NCBI GenBank assembly: GCA_016707075.1 | Contig: JADJII010000007.1 | Coordinates: 225,891 to 289,890 of the forward strand | Direction: 5' to 3' | Length of the DNA: 64,000 bases | Source of the DNA: Egaibacter danicus | Lineage (GTDB): Bacteria; Pseudomonadota; Gammaproteobacteria; Burkholderiales; Burkholderiaceae_C | In this document: in pieces, positions 25,941 to 34,328 of the stretch | How the letters are laid out: each line of letters starts with the position of its first letter | How positions within the stretch are numbered: the first letter of the stretch is position 1 | The notes under the pieces: generated by a model | Databases searched by the model: none | The model's input: only the letters and a program-made list of their open reading frames with translations | What the model was told of the DNA's origin: nothing | Made by a program: the position numbers and the translations under genes

Positions 25941-27119
25941 ATGTCAACCTTGCTGTCTGCCATGCATGCGCGTGCAGGCGCCTTCACAGCGCTGCGCCGC
26001 GACATTCACCAACACCCGGAGATTGGGTTCAAGGAATTTCGCACCAGCGACCTGGTGGCCGAGCGCCTGCAGCGTTTGGGCTACGAGGTCACGCGCGGGC
26101 TGGGTGGCACGGGTGTGGTGGGCCAACTCAAACGTGGCAGTGGCACGCGCAGGCTGGGCCTGCGGGCCGACATGGATGCGCTTCCCATTCACGAGACCAC
26201 GGGCTTACCTTATGCGAGCAACTATGCGGGCACGATGCATGCCTGCGGCCACGACGGGCACACCGCGATTTTACTGGCCGCAGCCGAGTATCTGGCAACG
26301 TCAGCCACATTTGATGGCACGCTGAACCTGATCTTTCAGCCAGCTGAAGAAAGCCTGGGTGGTGCGCGAAAGATGATGGAAGACGGTCTGTTTGATCGCT
26401 TTCCCTGCGACGCGATTTTTGCCATGCACAACATGCCGGGCTTCCGGCAAGGCCAGTTACTGCTGCGCGAAGGTTCGGCCATGGCGTCCAGTGAAAACAT
26501 CCTGGTGCACATTGAAGGCAAGGGCGGCCATGGCGCCATGCCCCACTTGAGTGCCGACCCGGTGGTAGCAGGTGCATCCATCGTCATGGCGCTGCAAACC
26601 ATCGTGTCGCGCAACGTGCCTCCGCTGCAGATGGCGGTGATCACGGTGGGCTCTTTCCAATCGGGTGTGGCCAATAATGTCATACCCCAAAACGCCACGC
26701 TCAAGCTAAGCGTGCGGGCGCTGGACCGGAGTGTGCGAGAGTTGCTGCGAACGCGAATCGTTGAGATCGTCGAGTTGCAGGCGCAAAGTTATGGCGTTAC
26801 GGCGCAGGTTGAGTTTTTGCCGGGTTACCCGGTGCTGGTCAACACGGCCGCTGAAACTGAGCTGGCCCGCGAAGTGGCGATCGCGCTGGTAGGTGCAGAC
26901 AACGTGGTGCTGCAAACCGAACCGCTCAGCGGCAGTGAAGATTTTGCTTGCATGCTTGAAGAAGTGCCCGGCAGCTATTTGTTCGTCGGCAACGGCGATG
27001 TCGCTAACGGTGGACACGGCGCCTGCATGGTGCACAACCCGAACTACGACTTTGAGGATCGCAACATTCCTGTGGGTGCTGCTTTCTGGGTTCAACTGAC
27101 GGAGCGTTTTCTGGCATAG
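25941..27119 (+). CDS. M20-family amidohydrolase (hippurate hydrolase-like)
   Basis: A 392-residue metal-dependent amidohydrolase of the M20D group (hippurate hydrolase, IAA-amino acid hydrolases). Metal and catalytic motifs: 'RRDIHQHPEIGFKEF' near residue 18, 'LRADMDALPIHETTG' near 74, 'MHACGHDGHTAILL' near 98, 'LIFQPAEESLGGARKM' near 128 and 'SGSEDFACMLEEVPG' near 330. It has full length and no signal peptide. The reaction would release an amino acid and an organic acid; benzoylglycine (hippurate) giving benzoate plus glycine is the best-known one. A tandem glycine riboswitch begins 19 bases after its stop and the benzoate cluster follows, which supports but does not prove that substrate. 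Confidence 0.85.
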   Translation: MSTLLSAMHARAGAFTALRRDIHQHPEIGFKEFRTSDLVAERLQRLGYEVTRGLGGTGVVGQLKRGSGTRRLGLRADMDALPIHETTGLPYASNYAGTMHACGHDGHTAILLAAAEYLATSATFDGTLNLIFQPAEESLGGARKMMEDGLFDRFPCDAIFAMHNMPGFRQGQLLLREGSAMASSENILVHIEGKGGHGAMPHLSADPVVAGASIVMALQTIVSRNVPPLQMAVITVGSFQSGVANNVIPQNATLKLSVRALDRSVRELLRTRIVEIVELQAQSYGVTAQVEFLPGYPVLVNTAAETELAREVAIALVGADNVVLQTEPLSGSEDFACMLEEVPGSYLFVGNGDVANGGHGACMVHNPNYDFEDRNIPVGAAFWVQLTERFLA

Positions 27120-27137
27120 TTGTAGCTTGTAGAAATT

Positions 27138-27337
27138 CAGATCGGGAGAGACAAGATGACGCTACAGAGTTATCTTGCGCCGAAGGAGCAACCACCCCGG
27201 AAACTCTCAGGCAAAAGGACCGATCTGAATCGTTGATATCTCTGAAGAGCTGCCAGGCTTAGTCACCCGGCACACCGCAGGAGCAAGTGGCACCGTCACA
27301 CACGGTTGGCCATGAATCTCTCAGGTTCCAAACAGAG
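27138..27337 (+). promoter_or_regulatory. Tandem glycine riboswitch
   Basis: Two consecutive glycine aptamers. Aptamer 1 (27138-27227) is closed by a perfect P1 stem CAGATCGG/CCGATCTG and has the conserved 'GGGAGAG', 'GCCGAAGGAGCAA' and 'AAACTCTCAGGCAAAAGGAC' strings. Aptamer 2 (about 27240-27337) repeats the plan with 'GCCAGG', 'CCGCAGGAGCAA' and 'GAATCTCTCAGGTTCC', closed by CTCTG/CAGAG. The dadA-like gene starts 78 bases later. Glycine riboswitches usually switch expression on when glycine is abundant. Confidence 0.93.
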
Positions 27338-27414
27338 GGGGTGCATGCTGCGCATGGTGCGTGCGCGTGCTATTTGTCACTTTGACATCCCCGACTTGTA
27401 TGGAGATCTGAATC

Positions 27415-28692
27415 ATGAAATCAATCGCAGTTGTGGGCGGCGGCATCACAGGCGTCACCACCGCTTACGCTTTGGCAAAGCGCGGCTTTGCAGTCACCCT
27501 GCTAGAGAAAAACCGTTATGCGGCGATGGAAACATCGTTTGCCAATGGCGGCCAGTTGTCCGCGTCCAACGCCGAGGTGTGGAATCACTGGTCCACCATC
27601 CTCAAAGGCGTGAAATGGATGCTTAGAAGCGACGCGCCGCTCTTGGTCAACCCCAAGCCCAGTTGGCACAAGCTTAGCTGGTTTGTGGAGTTCATCAGGA
27701 ACATTCCGCACTACGAGCGCAACACAATTGAGTCCACGCGCCTGGCCATTTCAGCCCGCGATCATTTGTTTGCCTGGGCACAGGCGGAAGGGGTGGATTT
27801 CGACCTCAAAAAGGAAGGCATCCTTCACATCTACCGCGACAAAAAGGGTTTTGACCACGCCGGTGAAGTGAGCAAGATGCTGGCCCAGGGCGGTTTGCCG
27901 CGCCGTGCCGTCACCCCAGTGGAAATGAAAGCCATTGAGCCCACGCTGGCCGGTGATTACTACGGCGGTTACTTCACAGAGAGTGACTCCACCGGTGACA
28001 TTCACAAGTTCACCACGGGCATGGCCAAGGCTGCAGAGCGCCTGGGCGTGCGCTGCCTGTACGGGCAAGATGTCTTGAGCCTGCACAGCAACGGTACCAA
28101 GGCCGAGGTGACCGTGGCAGATGGCGAAGGCCACAAGACGCACTACTTTGACGGGCTGGTGGTGTGCGCAGGTGTAGAGAGCCGCCGCTTTGCCGCCCAG
28201 CTGGGCGACAGGGTCAACATCTACCCGGTAAAGGGCTATTCGATCACCGTCAATCTTCCCGACGCGCAAAGTCAGGTGGCAGCGCCCACTGTTAGCCTGC
28301 TGGACGACGAGACCAAGCTGGTCACCAGCCGTCTAGGCGTTGACCGCTTCCGCGTTGCGGGCACGGCCGAATTCAACGGCTACAACAAGGACATCCGCGC
28401 TGACCGCATCCGGCCGCTTGTGGGTTGGGTGAACCAGTGCTTCCCCGGCGTCAACACCCGCCAAGTAGTACCCTGGGCCGGCCTGCGCCCCATGATGCCC
28501 AACATGATGCCGCGCGTGGGCCGGGGCCGCGCGCCCAACGTGTTCTACAACACCGGCCACGGCCACCTGGGCTGGACGCTGTCAGCAGTAACGGCAGATA
28601 TGGTGGGGAGTGTGGTTGCTGAAAACTTCGAGGCTCAAACACTTGGCACTACTTCAGCTGGAATCGACCTGCGAGTTAGACCGCAGCCTTAA
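27415..28692 (+). CDS. dadA: D-amino-acid dehydrogenase (DadA family)
   Basis: A 425-residue FAD flavoprotein of the DadA/glycine-oxidase family that oxidatively deaminates small amino acids and passes electrons to the respiratory chain. The FAD-binding motif 'IAVVGGGITGVTTAYALAKR' begins at residue 4, the second FAD-contacting block 'METSFANGGQLSASNAEVW' is near residue 37, and the C-terminal block 'YNTGHGHLGWTLSAVTADM' is near 380. It stands alone behind a tandem glycine riboswitch, so expression should follow glycine level. Glycine or D-alanine are the likely substrates. ATG 27415 is the only good start. Confidence 0.9.
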   Translation: MKSIAVVGGGITGVTTAYALAKRGFAVTLLEKNRYAAMETSFANGGQLSASNAEVWNHWSTILKGVKWMLRSDAPLLVNPKPSWHKLSWFVEFIRNIPHYERNTIESTRLAISARDHLFAWAQAEGVDFDLKKEGILHIYRDKKGFDHAGEVSKMLAQGGLPRRAVTPVEMKAIEPTLAGDYYGGYFTESDSTGDIHKFTTGMAKAAERLGVRCLYGQDVLSLHSNGTKAEVTVADGEGHKTHYFDGLVVCAGVESRRFAAQLGDRVNIYPVKGYSITVNLPDAQSQVAAPTVSLLDDETKLVTSRLGVDRFRVAGTAEFNGYNKDIRADRIRPLVGWVNQCFPGVNTRQVVPWAGLRPMMPNMMPRVGRGRAPNVFYNTGHGHLGWTLSAVTADMVGSVVAENFEAQTLGTTSAGIDLRVRPQP

Positions 28693-28906
28693 ATATTAGT
28701 CTTGCTGATTTGACGACCGCAAAGCTACAGGACAAAGTCTTTGCGGGTCCCACAAATTCGATCGACTTGTCACCTCGACTTCGGTATGGGCCAACTCGAA
28801 AAGCAGTAGTTGGTGATGAAGCTGGTTCGGGTATGGTGCGTTGAATTTGGCGTTTGCTGCGATCGGCATGCTCAAGGCTGATGTTCACCAATCCTTGCAC
28901 AGGAAT

Positions 28907-28926
28907 CCCCGCCCTTTTTGGCGGGG
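28907..28926 (-). terminator. Hairpin at end of thiolase operon
   Basis: CCCCGCC-CTTTTT-GGCGGGG, a perfect 7-bp GC stem just past the thiolase stop on the minus strand. There is no long T-run, so it may act as a transcript-stabilising end rather than a strong intrinsic terminator. The dadA-thiolase convergent gap holds no gene. Confidence 0.5.
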
Positions 28927-28932
28927 AGGATA

Positions 28933-30135
28933 TCAGACACGCTCCAATATCAGTGCAATGCCTTGGCCCACACCGATACACATCGTGCATAACGCGTAGC
29001 GGCCTTTTGTAAAGTGCAGTCGGTTGATGGCGGTGGTGGCCAAACGGGCACCGGACGCACCCAAGGGATGACCAAGTGCTATGGCGCCACCCCAAGCGTT
29101 GACCCGCTCGTCATCGTCTTGAAGTCCTAGCATGCGGAGCACGGCCAAGCCTTGAGCGGCAAAGGCTTCGTTGAGTTCAATCACATCCATTTGTGCCAGC
29201 GTAAGGCCGGTCATCGCAAGAACTTTTTGAGTGGCTGGAGCAGGGCCAATGCCCATGATGCGCGGTGCCACGCCGGCGGTAGTCATGCCAACCACACGTA
29301 CTCTTGGGTTCAACCCATTATTGCGTGCCGCGGCCTCATCGGCCAGCAAGAGAGCGCAGGCACCGTCGTTAACGCCGCTGGCGTTTCCAGCAGTAACGGA
29401 GCCGTCGGCGCGAACAATAGGCTTGAGTTGGGCCAATGCTTCCAGCGTGGTGGTACGAGGATGTTCATCGGCTTCAAACAGAATGGGATCGCCTCTTCTT
29501 TGCGCGATGGGAACGCTCACAATTTCCCGCGCCAAGTGGCCTGCCTGTTGGGCTGCGACGGCCCTAATCTGGCTGGACAAGGCCATGCGGTCTTGCGCCC
29601 CGCGCTCAATGGCGTAGTCCGTGGCCACGTTCTCGGCCGTCTCTGGCATGCTGTCGACACCGTACTGTGCTTTCATCAGCTTATTGACAAAACGCCAGCC
29701 TATGGTGGTGTCATAGACCGCGTTGTTTCGGCCAAACGCAGTTTCGGCTTTGGGCATGACAAAGGGGGCGCGACTCATGTTCTCGACCCCGCCGGCGATC
29801 ATCAGATGGGCCTCACCGGCCTTGATGGCGCGAGCCGCTGTGCCCACTGCGTCCAGGCCCGAACCGCACAAACGGTTGACCGTACCCCCCGGCACTTCCA
29901 GTGGCAGACCCGCTAGCAGGCTGCTCATGCGAGCCACATTGCGATTGTCTTCCCCGGACTGGTTGGCGCAGCCCAAAATCACATCCGTGAGAGCGTCCCA
30001 GTCCACACCTCGGTTGCGTTGCATCAGCGCCCTCAAAGGAACAGCACCCAGGTCATCGGCACGCACGGAGGACAGAGCCCCGCCATAGCGCCCGAAAGGT
30101 GTGCGAATAGCGTCGCAGATAAAGGCTTGGTTCAT
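28933..30135 (-). CDS. pcaF: 3-oxoadipyl-CoA thiolase
   Basis: A 400-residue thiolase that splits 3-oxoadipyl-CoA with CoA into succinyl-CoA and acetyl-CoA, the last step of the box route. Signatures: 'AFICDAIRTPFGRYGGALSS', the active-site Cys in 'NRLCGSGLDAVGTAARAI' near residue 90, 'GGAIALGHPLGASGARLATT' with the catalytic His near 350, and 'CTMCIGVGQGIALILERV' with the second Cys at the C-terminus. 'ICDAIRTPFGRYGG' is typical of PcaF/PaaJ rather than general thiolases. It is the last gene of the minus-strand operon from boxC. A second, very similar gene lies at 61105-62310. Confidence 0.92.
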   Translation of the reverse strand: MNQAFICDAIRTPFGRYGGALSSVRADDLGAVPLRALMQRNRGVDWDALTDVILGCANQSGEDNRNVARMSSLLAGLPLEVPGGTVNRLCGSGLDAVGTAARAIKAGEAHLMIAGGVENMSRAPFVMPKAETAFGRNNAVYDTTIGWRFVNKLMKAQYGVDSMPETAENVATDYAIERGAQDRMALSSQIRAVAAQQAGHLAREIVSVPIAQRRGDPILFEADEHPRTTTLEALAQLKPIVRADGSVTAGNASGVNDGACALLLADEAAARNNGLNPRVRVVGMTTAGVAPRIMGIGPAPATQKVLAMTGLTLAQMDVIELNEAFAAQGLAVLRMLGLQDDDERVNAWGGAIALGHPLGASGARLATTAINRLHFTKGRYALCTMCIGVGQGIALILERV

Positions 30136-30153
30136 GGTGATGAAGCTGTAAAG

Positions 30154-30591
30154 TTATTTGGACAAGTCGAACAGGCTGGTAGCTTCCAGATCCAGTACCG
30201 CAACATCCAGGGCGTTATGCATCTGCCAGCGCCAGCGAAGAATGCCCATGCCGGGCTGACTACGAGCCACTCGGGCTTCCAGCACCGTGGCTTGCACCGT
30301 CAAGGCGTCGCCAGGGCGAACGGGGTGCGGCCACTTGACGTACGCTAGTCCAGGTGAAGCAAACGACTCGGAATCGTGCAAGGCGACGTCTGCAAGCAGG
30401 CGCATAGCAATGCCACAGGTATGCCAACCGCTGGCAATCAGGCCGCCAAAGCGGCCTTTGGTCGCCGCGACTGGGTCGGCGTGAAACCACTGCGGGTCGT
30501 ATGACTTGGCGAACTGCAATACTTCGGCCTCTAGGACTTTGTAGGGGCCAGCCGTGATGACCATGCCTGGCAGGAATTCAGCAAATTTCAC
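30154..30591 (-). CDS. MaoC-family (R)-hydratase/dehydratase-like protein
   Basis: A 145-residue single hotdog domain: 'FLPGMVITAGPYKVLEAEVL', 'FAKSYDPQWFHADPVAATKG' (Asp and His of the hydratase motif near residues 31-37), 'FGGLIASGWHTCGIAMRLLA' and 'KWPHPVRPGDALTV'. MaoC proteins hydrate enoyl-CoA or act as thioesterase-like accessories. It lies three bases from the 3-hydroxyacyl-CoA dehydrogenase stop in the lower box pathway operon. It may help to hydrate the dehydroadipyl-CoA intermediate, but a crotonase-type hydratase is also present, so the division of work is unclear. Confidence 0.85.
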   Translation of the reverse strand: MKFAEFLPGMVITAGPYKVLEAEVLQFAKSYDPQWFHADPVAATKGRFGGLIASGWHTCGIAMRLLADVALHDSESFASPGLAYVKWPHPVRPGDALTVQATVLEARVARSQPGMGILRWRWQMHNALDVAVLDLEATSLFDLSK

Positions 30592-30594
30592 GGG

Positions 30595-32151
30595 CTAGTT
30601 CTTCCACAGGCTATGCCGAAGACCCGGGCTTACGCGGTAACGCTCGCCACGGTATTGGGTATCTAATACGTCCAACAGCGCGCAGACCGGCGCGGATCCC
30701 CAAGTAGCCAACCACTCAAACGGACCGGCTGGGTAGTTCACACCGAGCTTCATCGCGGCATCGGCAGCTGGGGCGCTACAAACGCCCTGGTGTACGGCGT
30801 CTGCTGCTTCATTGACCAGCATGGCAATCGTCCGAGCCACAACCAAGCCTGGCGTGTCAGCCACCTGTTGTGGAATAAAGCCCATCGCTTCCAGCCACTG
30901 AGGCGCCTGTTTTGCCCAAGCGGAGGAGGCACGACCTGACGGTGCCCAGGCTAATACGGAGTTGGCAGTGACTGCACGACTGCTCTGAGTCAGCACAGGC
31001 AAGTCAAAGACACAGACTTCTTTGCCGAGCTGGGTTGCACATCTGCCATCGGTAAGACGCAGTTGACAACCTGCTACTTCCAGGCCTACCCAATCACTGT
31101 CTGGCGCGTATTGCACAGTAGCCCTTACCAGGCTGCTATTTACCAAGGAAGATTCAATGGCATGGAGCAGCGCCGCCTGCAAGGCGTCGGCCAATGCGCC
31201 CGTGCCATGCAGACACACGTCTTTAACCGTAGGCAGGACTGCGTTTGCGCGGGGGCTGACCACAGGTCCGCTGGCAACTGACGCGTAGCTGTAAAAGCCC
31301 TGCCCAGACTTGCGACCCAACATCCCGCCATCCACCATCTCGCGTTGAACCAACGAGGGCACATAGCGCTTGTCAAAGAAGTTGGCCTCGTAAACAGACT
31401 GCGTTACTGCAAAGTTGGTGTCGTGCCCAATTAGGTCCATTAGCTCGCATGGGCCCATGCGAAAGCCAGCTGCACGCAGACACGCATCAAGGGCGACCGG
31501 TGTGGCGGCTTGTTCCTGTAGCAATGCCAGTGCCTCGGCATAAAAGGGCCGGGCGATGCGGTTAACAATAAAACCTGGGGTAGAGCGGGCGTGTACCGCC
31601 GACTTACCCCAGCGCTCCGACAAGGTAAAGATAGCCTCAGCAACAGCAGGGGCGGTCTGTAAACCCGACACCACTTCTACCAGCTTCATCATTGGTACTG
31701 GGTTGAAAAAATGCATACCAACCAGACGTGTGGGGTGCTGCAATCCATTCGCTATGGCAGTGACAGAAATGCTGGAGGTGTTGGTGGCCAGGATGCAGTC
31801 AGGCGCCACGATTCTTTCGAGCTGCTGAAACAGCCCGCGTTTGGCCTCCAGCTTTTCCACAATCGCTTCCACCACCAGGCCCGCCGAAGCAGCCTCCTCC
31901 AAAGCGACAATCGGGACTATCAGGGAGAGGATTTTCGCTACATCGTCAGACGTGAATTTCCTCTTGGCTACCATGGCCTGCAGACTGGTACCCAGCTTGT
32001 CCCGGGCCTCTGCTGCCACACCTGCGCGCATATCAAAGAGCAAGACAGTGTGACCCGCTTGGGCGGCCACTTGGGCGATGCCCAAACCCATGATGCCCGC
32101 GCCCACCACCAGCACTGGCACTGGTGTTGGGCCCAAGTTAAGGGCGGTCAT
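30595..32151 (-). CDS. paaH: 3-hydroxyacyl-CoA dehydrogenase (3-hydroxyadipyl-CoA dehydrogenase, PaaH type)
   Basis: A 518-residue NAD-dependent dehydrogenase that oxidises 3-hydroxyadipyl-CoA to 3-oxoadipyl-CoA. The NAD fold starts with 'VLVVGAGIMGLGIAQVAAQA' at residue 14; 'TNTSSISVTAIANGLQHPTR' and 'VGMHFFNPVPMMKLVEVVSG' carry the family Ser/His/Asn region (130-165). Two C-terminal helical domains follow ('RSTPGFIVNRIARPFYAEAL', 'FRMGPCELMDLIGHDTNFAV'). Its long form matches PaaH/PaaC of phenylacetate and box clusters rather than FadB. The start ATG overlaps the stop of the hydratase gene upstream. Confidence 0.9.
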   Translation of the reverse strand: MTALNLGPTPVPVLVVGAGIMGLGIAQVAAQAGHTVLLFDMRAGVAAEARDKLGTSLQAMVAKRKFTSDDVAKILSLIVPIVALEEAASAGLVVEAIVEKLEAKRGLFQQLERIVAPDCILATNTSSISVTAIANGLQHPTRLVGMHFFNPVPMMKLVEVVSGLQTAPAVAEAIFTLSERWGKSAVHARSTPGFIVNRIARPFYAEALALLQEQAATPVALDACLRAAGFRMGPCELMDLIGHDTNFAVTQSVYEANFFDKRYVPSLVQREMVDGGMLGRKSGQGFYSYASVASGPVVSPRANAVLPTVKDVCLHGTGALADALQAALLHAIESSLVNSSLVRATVQYAPDSDWVGLEVAGCQLRLTDGRCATQLGKEVCVFDLPVLTQSSRAVTANSVLAWAPSGRASSAWAKQAPQWLEAMGFIPQQVADTPGLVVARTIAMLVNEAADAVHQGVCSAPAADAAMKLGVNYPAGPFEWLATWGSAPVCALLDVLDTQYRGERYRVSPGLRHSLWKN

Positions 32152-32957
32152 TGGGGAATCCAGTTGGCAGAGCGTTTGGCCAAAAAGGCCGCAAAGCCTT
32201 CGCGCGCTTCGTCGGTGCCTCGCACGCGGCTGATAGTTTGGGCAGTAAGTTCGCGCACTTCTGGACTAATGGGACCGACTGCCAGTTGCGCAAACAAGGT
32301 CTTTATCTCTCGCTGGGCATTCGGGCTGCCGGCCAGAAGTTCTTTCACAGTATCGTCCACAGTGGCATCGAGCGCATCAAGTGACACGACTTGCTGCACC
32401 AATCCCATGGACAGCGCCTCAGGCGCTGCGATACGGGTGGTAGTCAAAGCCAGACGCTGGGCCTGGCGCTTACCCACAGCGTTGGTTACATACGGGCCGA
32501 TGACGGCGGGGAGAATGCCGAACTTTGCCTCGCTTACGGCAAAGCTGGCGTTATCGGCAGCAATGGCGATGTCGCAGGCGCAGGCGAGGCCCACACCACC
32601 TCCCATTGTCGCGCCTTGTATGCGTGCGAGTACGGGCTTTGGGGCGTTGGCAATGCGATGCAGCATGCCAGCAAAGCGCCGAGCATCGTGCAGATTCCAT
32701 TCCACCGTGGCTGCCGCCGCACGCTGCATCCACTGCAGATCGGCACCGGCGCTGAAGTGCTTTCCATCCCCGGCGAGCACGATGACGCGCACGCTGGTGT
32801 CGTCACTCATGGCGGCGAAGGCGGCATCCAGTTCGCTGATCATCAGCTCATCGAATGCGTTGAAAACGGCCGCTCTGGCCATGGTAATTTGCACCACACC
32901 GGGTACGCGTTGGCTTAACTTCAATGTGGAAAATGTAGGTGTTGTGATGCTGTGCAT
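32148..32957 (-). CDS. Enoyl-CoA hydratase/isomerase (crotonase family)
   Basis: A 269-residue crotonase-fold enzyme. The oxyanion-hole region 'LAGDGKHFSAGADLQWM' is near residue 58 and the second block 'ARIQGATMGGGVGLACACDI' near residue 105; a catalytic Glu is in 'ASFAVSEAKFGILPAVIG'. In the box route the ring-opened 3,4-dehydroadipyl-CoA must be isomerised and hydrated to 3-hydroxyadipyl-CoA, which this enzyme is well placed to do, between boxA and the dehydrogenase. I start at ATG 32957, which overlaps the boxA stop (TGATG); a frame extension upstream runs into boxA. Confidence 0.87.
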   Translation of the reverse strand: MHSITTPTFSTLKLSQRVPGVVQITMARAAVFNAFDELMISELDAAFAAMSDDTSVRVIVLAGDGKHFSAGADLQWMQRAAAATVEWNLHDARRFAGMLHRIANAPKPVLARIQGATMGGGVGLACACDIAIAADNASFAVSEAKFGILPAVIGPYVTNAVGKRQAQRLALTTTRIAAPEALSMGLVQQVVSLDALDATVDDTVKELLAGSPNAQREIKTLFAQLAVGPISPEVRELTAQTISRVRGTDEAREGFAAFLAKRSANWIPQ

Positions 32958-34249
32958 CAGTAGGTCTCCAGATGCAGACGACCTTCGCGCTTGAGCGATG
33001 TGCCTACGGTCTCCCAATTCAATCCCGCAGACGTGGCAATGTCATGCAAGGCCAGCACCACGCCCTCTTCCATGCTCTTCAGACCGCAGACATAGAAATA
33101 GCTATTACCGTCCGCCAGCAACGGTGCCAAATCGGCGGCGCGCTCCCGCATCAGGTCTTGAACATAGCGTTTGGGCTGGCCTGGCGTGCGCGAAAAGGCA
33201 AAATTGATGTCAATAAAATCCTTTGGCAGGTTTTGCAACGGTCCGAAGTAGGGAAGTTCCTCCTGGGTTCGTGCACCAAAGAACAGCATCAGCCTGCCAC
33301 CTTCAAACTTGCCCGAGGCGCGTAAGCGCCTGCGCCACTCGGTCATGGCACGCATGGGTGCGCTACCGGTTCCGGTACAGATCATGACGATATTGGAGCG
33401 GGGGTGGTTGGGCATCAAAAAGCTGCTGCCAAACGGGCCAATTACCTGTACGCTGTCACCGATTTGCAGGTCACACATGTAGTTGGAGGCTACTCCGCGC
33501 ACGGGTTTTCCACTGTGGTCTTCCAGCACCCGTTTGATGGTCAGTGACAGGTTGTTATAGCCGGGCCGTTCGCCGTTGCGCGGGCTGGCAATTGAATATT
33601 GGCGTGCATGGTGGGCACGGCCGCTCTCGTCCAGGCCCGGAGGCAAGATGGCAATACTTTGGCCCTCCAGTACCGGAAAAGGCATGCTGCCAAAGTCCAG
33701 AACAACGTGGTGTGTGTCGTAGTCGGCGCCAGCCGTGGCGCCCACTTCGGTGACGCGCACATTGCCAACCACCTTGGCGCTCACCGTTTTTTCTGTGGCT
33801 TTGGGGCCGTAGATGTTGGTATAAGCGTGTGCCGCAGACCAGGGTGGTAGCGTGGCGCCAAAGGCCGCTGAGCTGAAGGTTTGTTGACCAGCGGGATCTG
33901 TCTGTGCGGATGGTGTTGCCTGCTGCACTTCTGCAACAGCAGTCTCTGCCACACCGGCATCTGCCATTTGCTCCGAGCTGAGCTCTGCGGGCAATTCGTC
34001 CCACTTCAACTGGTCCTCAATGCCATAAGCCAGCGCCTTGGGCATGGTGCGCCAGTTGTCGATGGAACCGGTGGGACAGGGGGAGATACAGGCCATGCAC
34101 AGATTGCAAACATCGGCCTTGACCACATAGTTACGCGAGTCGTGCGTGATGGCGCCCACCGGGCAGATGGCCTCGCAGGTGTTGCAACGTATGCAGATCT
34201 CGGGGTCTATCAAGTGTTGCTTGATCACTTGGAAGTCATTGGTATCCAT
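32957..34249 (-). CDS. boxA: Benzoyl-CoA 2,3-epoxidase, reductase subunit
   Basis: A 430-residue iron-sulfur flavoprotein that passes electrons from NADPH to the oxygenase BoxB. The N-terminal part is a two-cluster ferredoxin ('ICIRCNTCEAICPVGAI', 'VCNLCMACISPCPTGSID', residues 18-65). A flexible linker rich in Ala/Gln/Thr (110-150) follows, then a ferredoxin-NADP reductase domain with the FAD motif 'RQYSIASPRNGERPG' near residue 245 and the NADPH-binding 'MICTGTGSAPMRAM' near 310. I choose ATG 34249 because the ferredoxin homology begins there; frames upstream read into the hairpin between the genes. It matches BoxA of Azoarcus and Burkholderia. Confidence 0.93.
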   Translation of the reverse strand: MDTNDFQVIKQHLIDPEICIRCNTCEAICPVGAITHDSRNYVVKADVCNLCMACISPCPTGSIDNWRTMPKALAYGIEDQLKWDELPAELSSEQMADAGVAETAVAEVQQATPSAQTDPAGQQTFSSAAFGATLPPWSAAHAYTNIYGPKATEKTVSAKVVGNVRVTEVGATAGADYDTHHVVLDFGSMPFPVLEGQSIAILPPGLDESGRAHHARQYSIASPRNGERPGYNNLSLTIKRVLEDHSGKPVRGVASNYMCDLQIGDSVQVIGPFGSSFLMPNHPRSNIVMICTGTGSAPMRAMTEWRRRLRASGKFEGGRLMLFFGARTQEELPYFGPLQNLPKDFIDINFAFSRTPGQPKRYVQDLMRERAADLAPLLADGNSYFYVCGLKSMEEGVVLALHDIATSAGLNWETVGTSLKREGRLHLETY

Positions 34250-34279
34250 GGCGCTGGTCTCGGTTGGTCTCTCAGGACA

Positions 34280-34309
34280 AGTAAGGGGCCAAAGAGGCCC
34301 CTTCTTACT
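34280..34309 (-). repeat. Hairpin between boxB and boxA
   Basis: On the minus strand AGTAAGAAGGGGCC, loop TCTTT, GGCCCCTTACT; one bulge. It lies in the 79 bases between the boxB stop and the boxA start and could be an intercistronic processing or stabilising element. No T-run follows, so it is not a clear terminator. Confidence 0.5.
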
Positions 34310-34328
34310 ATTCAGATTTCTATTTTGC

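Noticed and set aside
28693..28906. Possible gene or remnant between dadA and the thiolase
   Set aside because: Only weak inverted repeats and no plausible protein were found in either strand.
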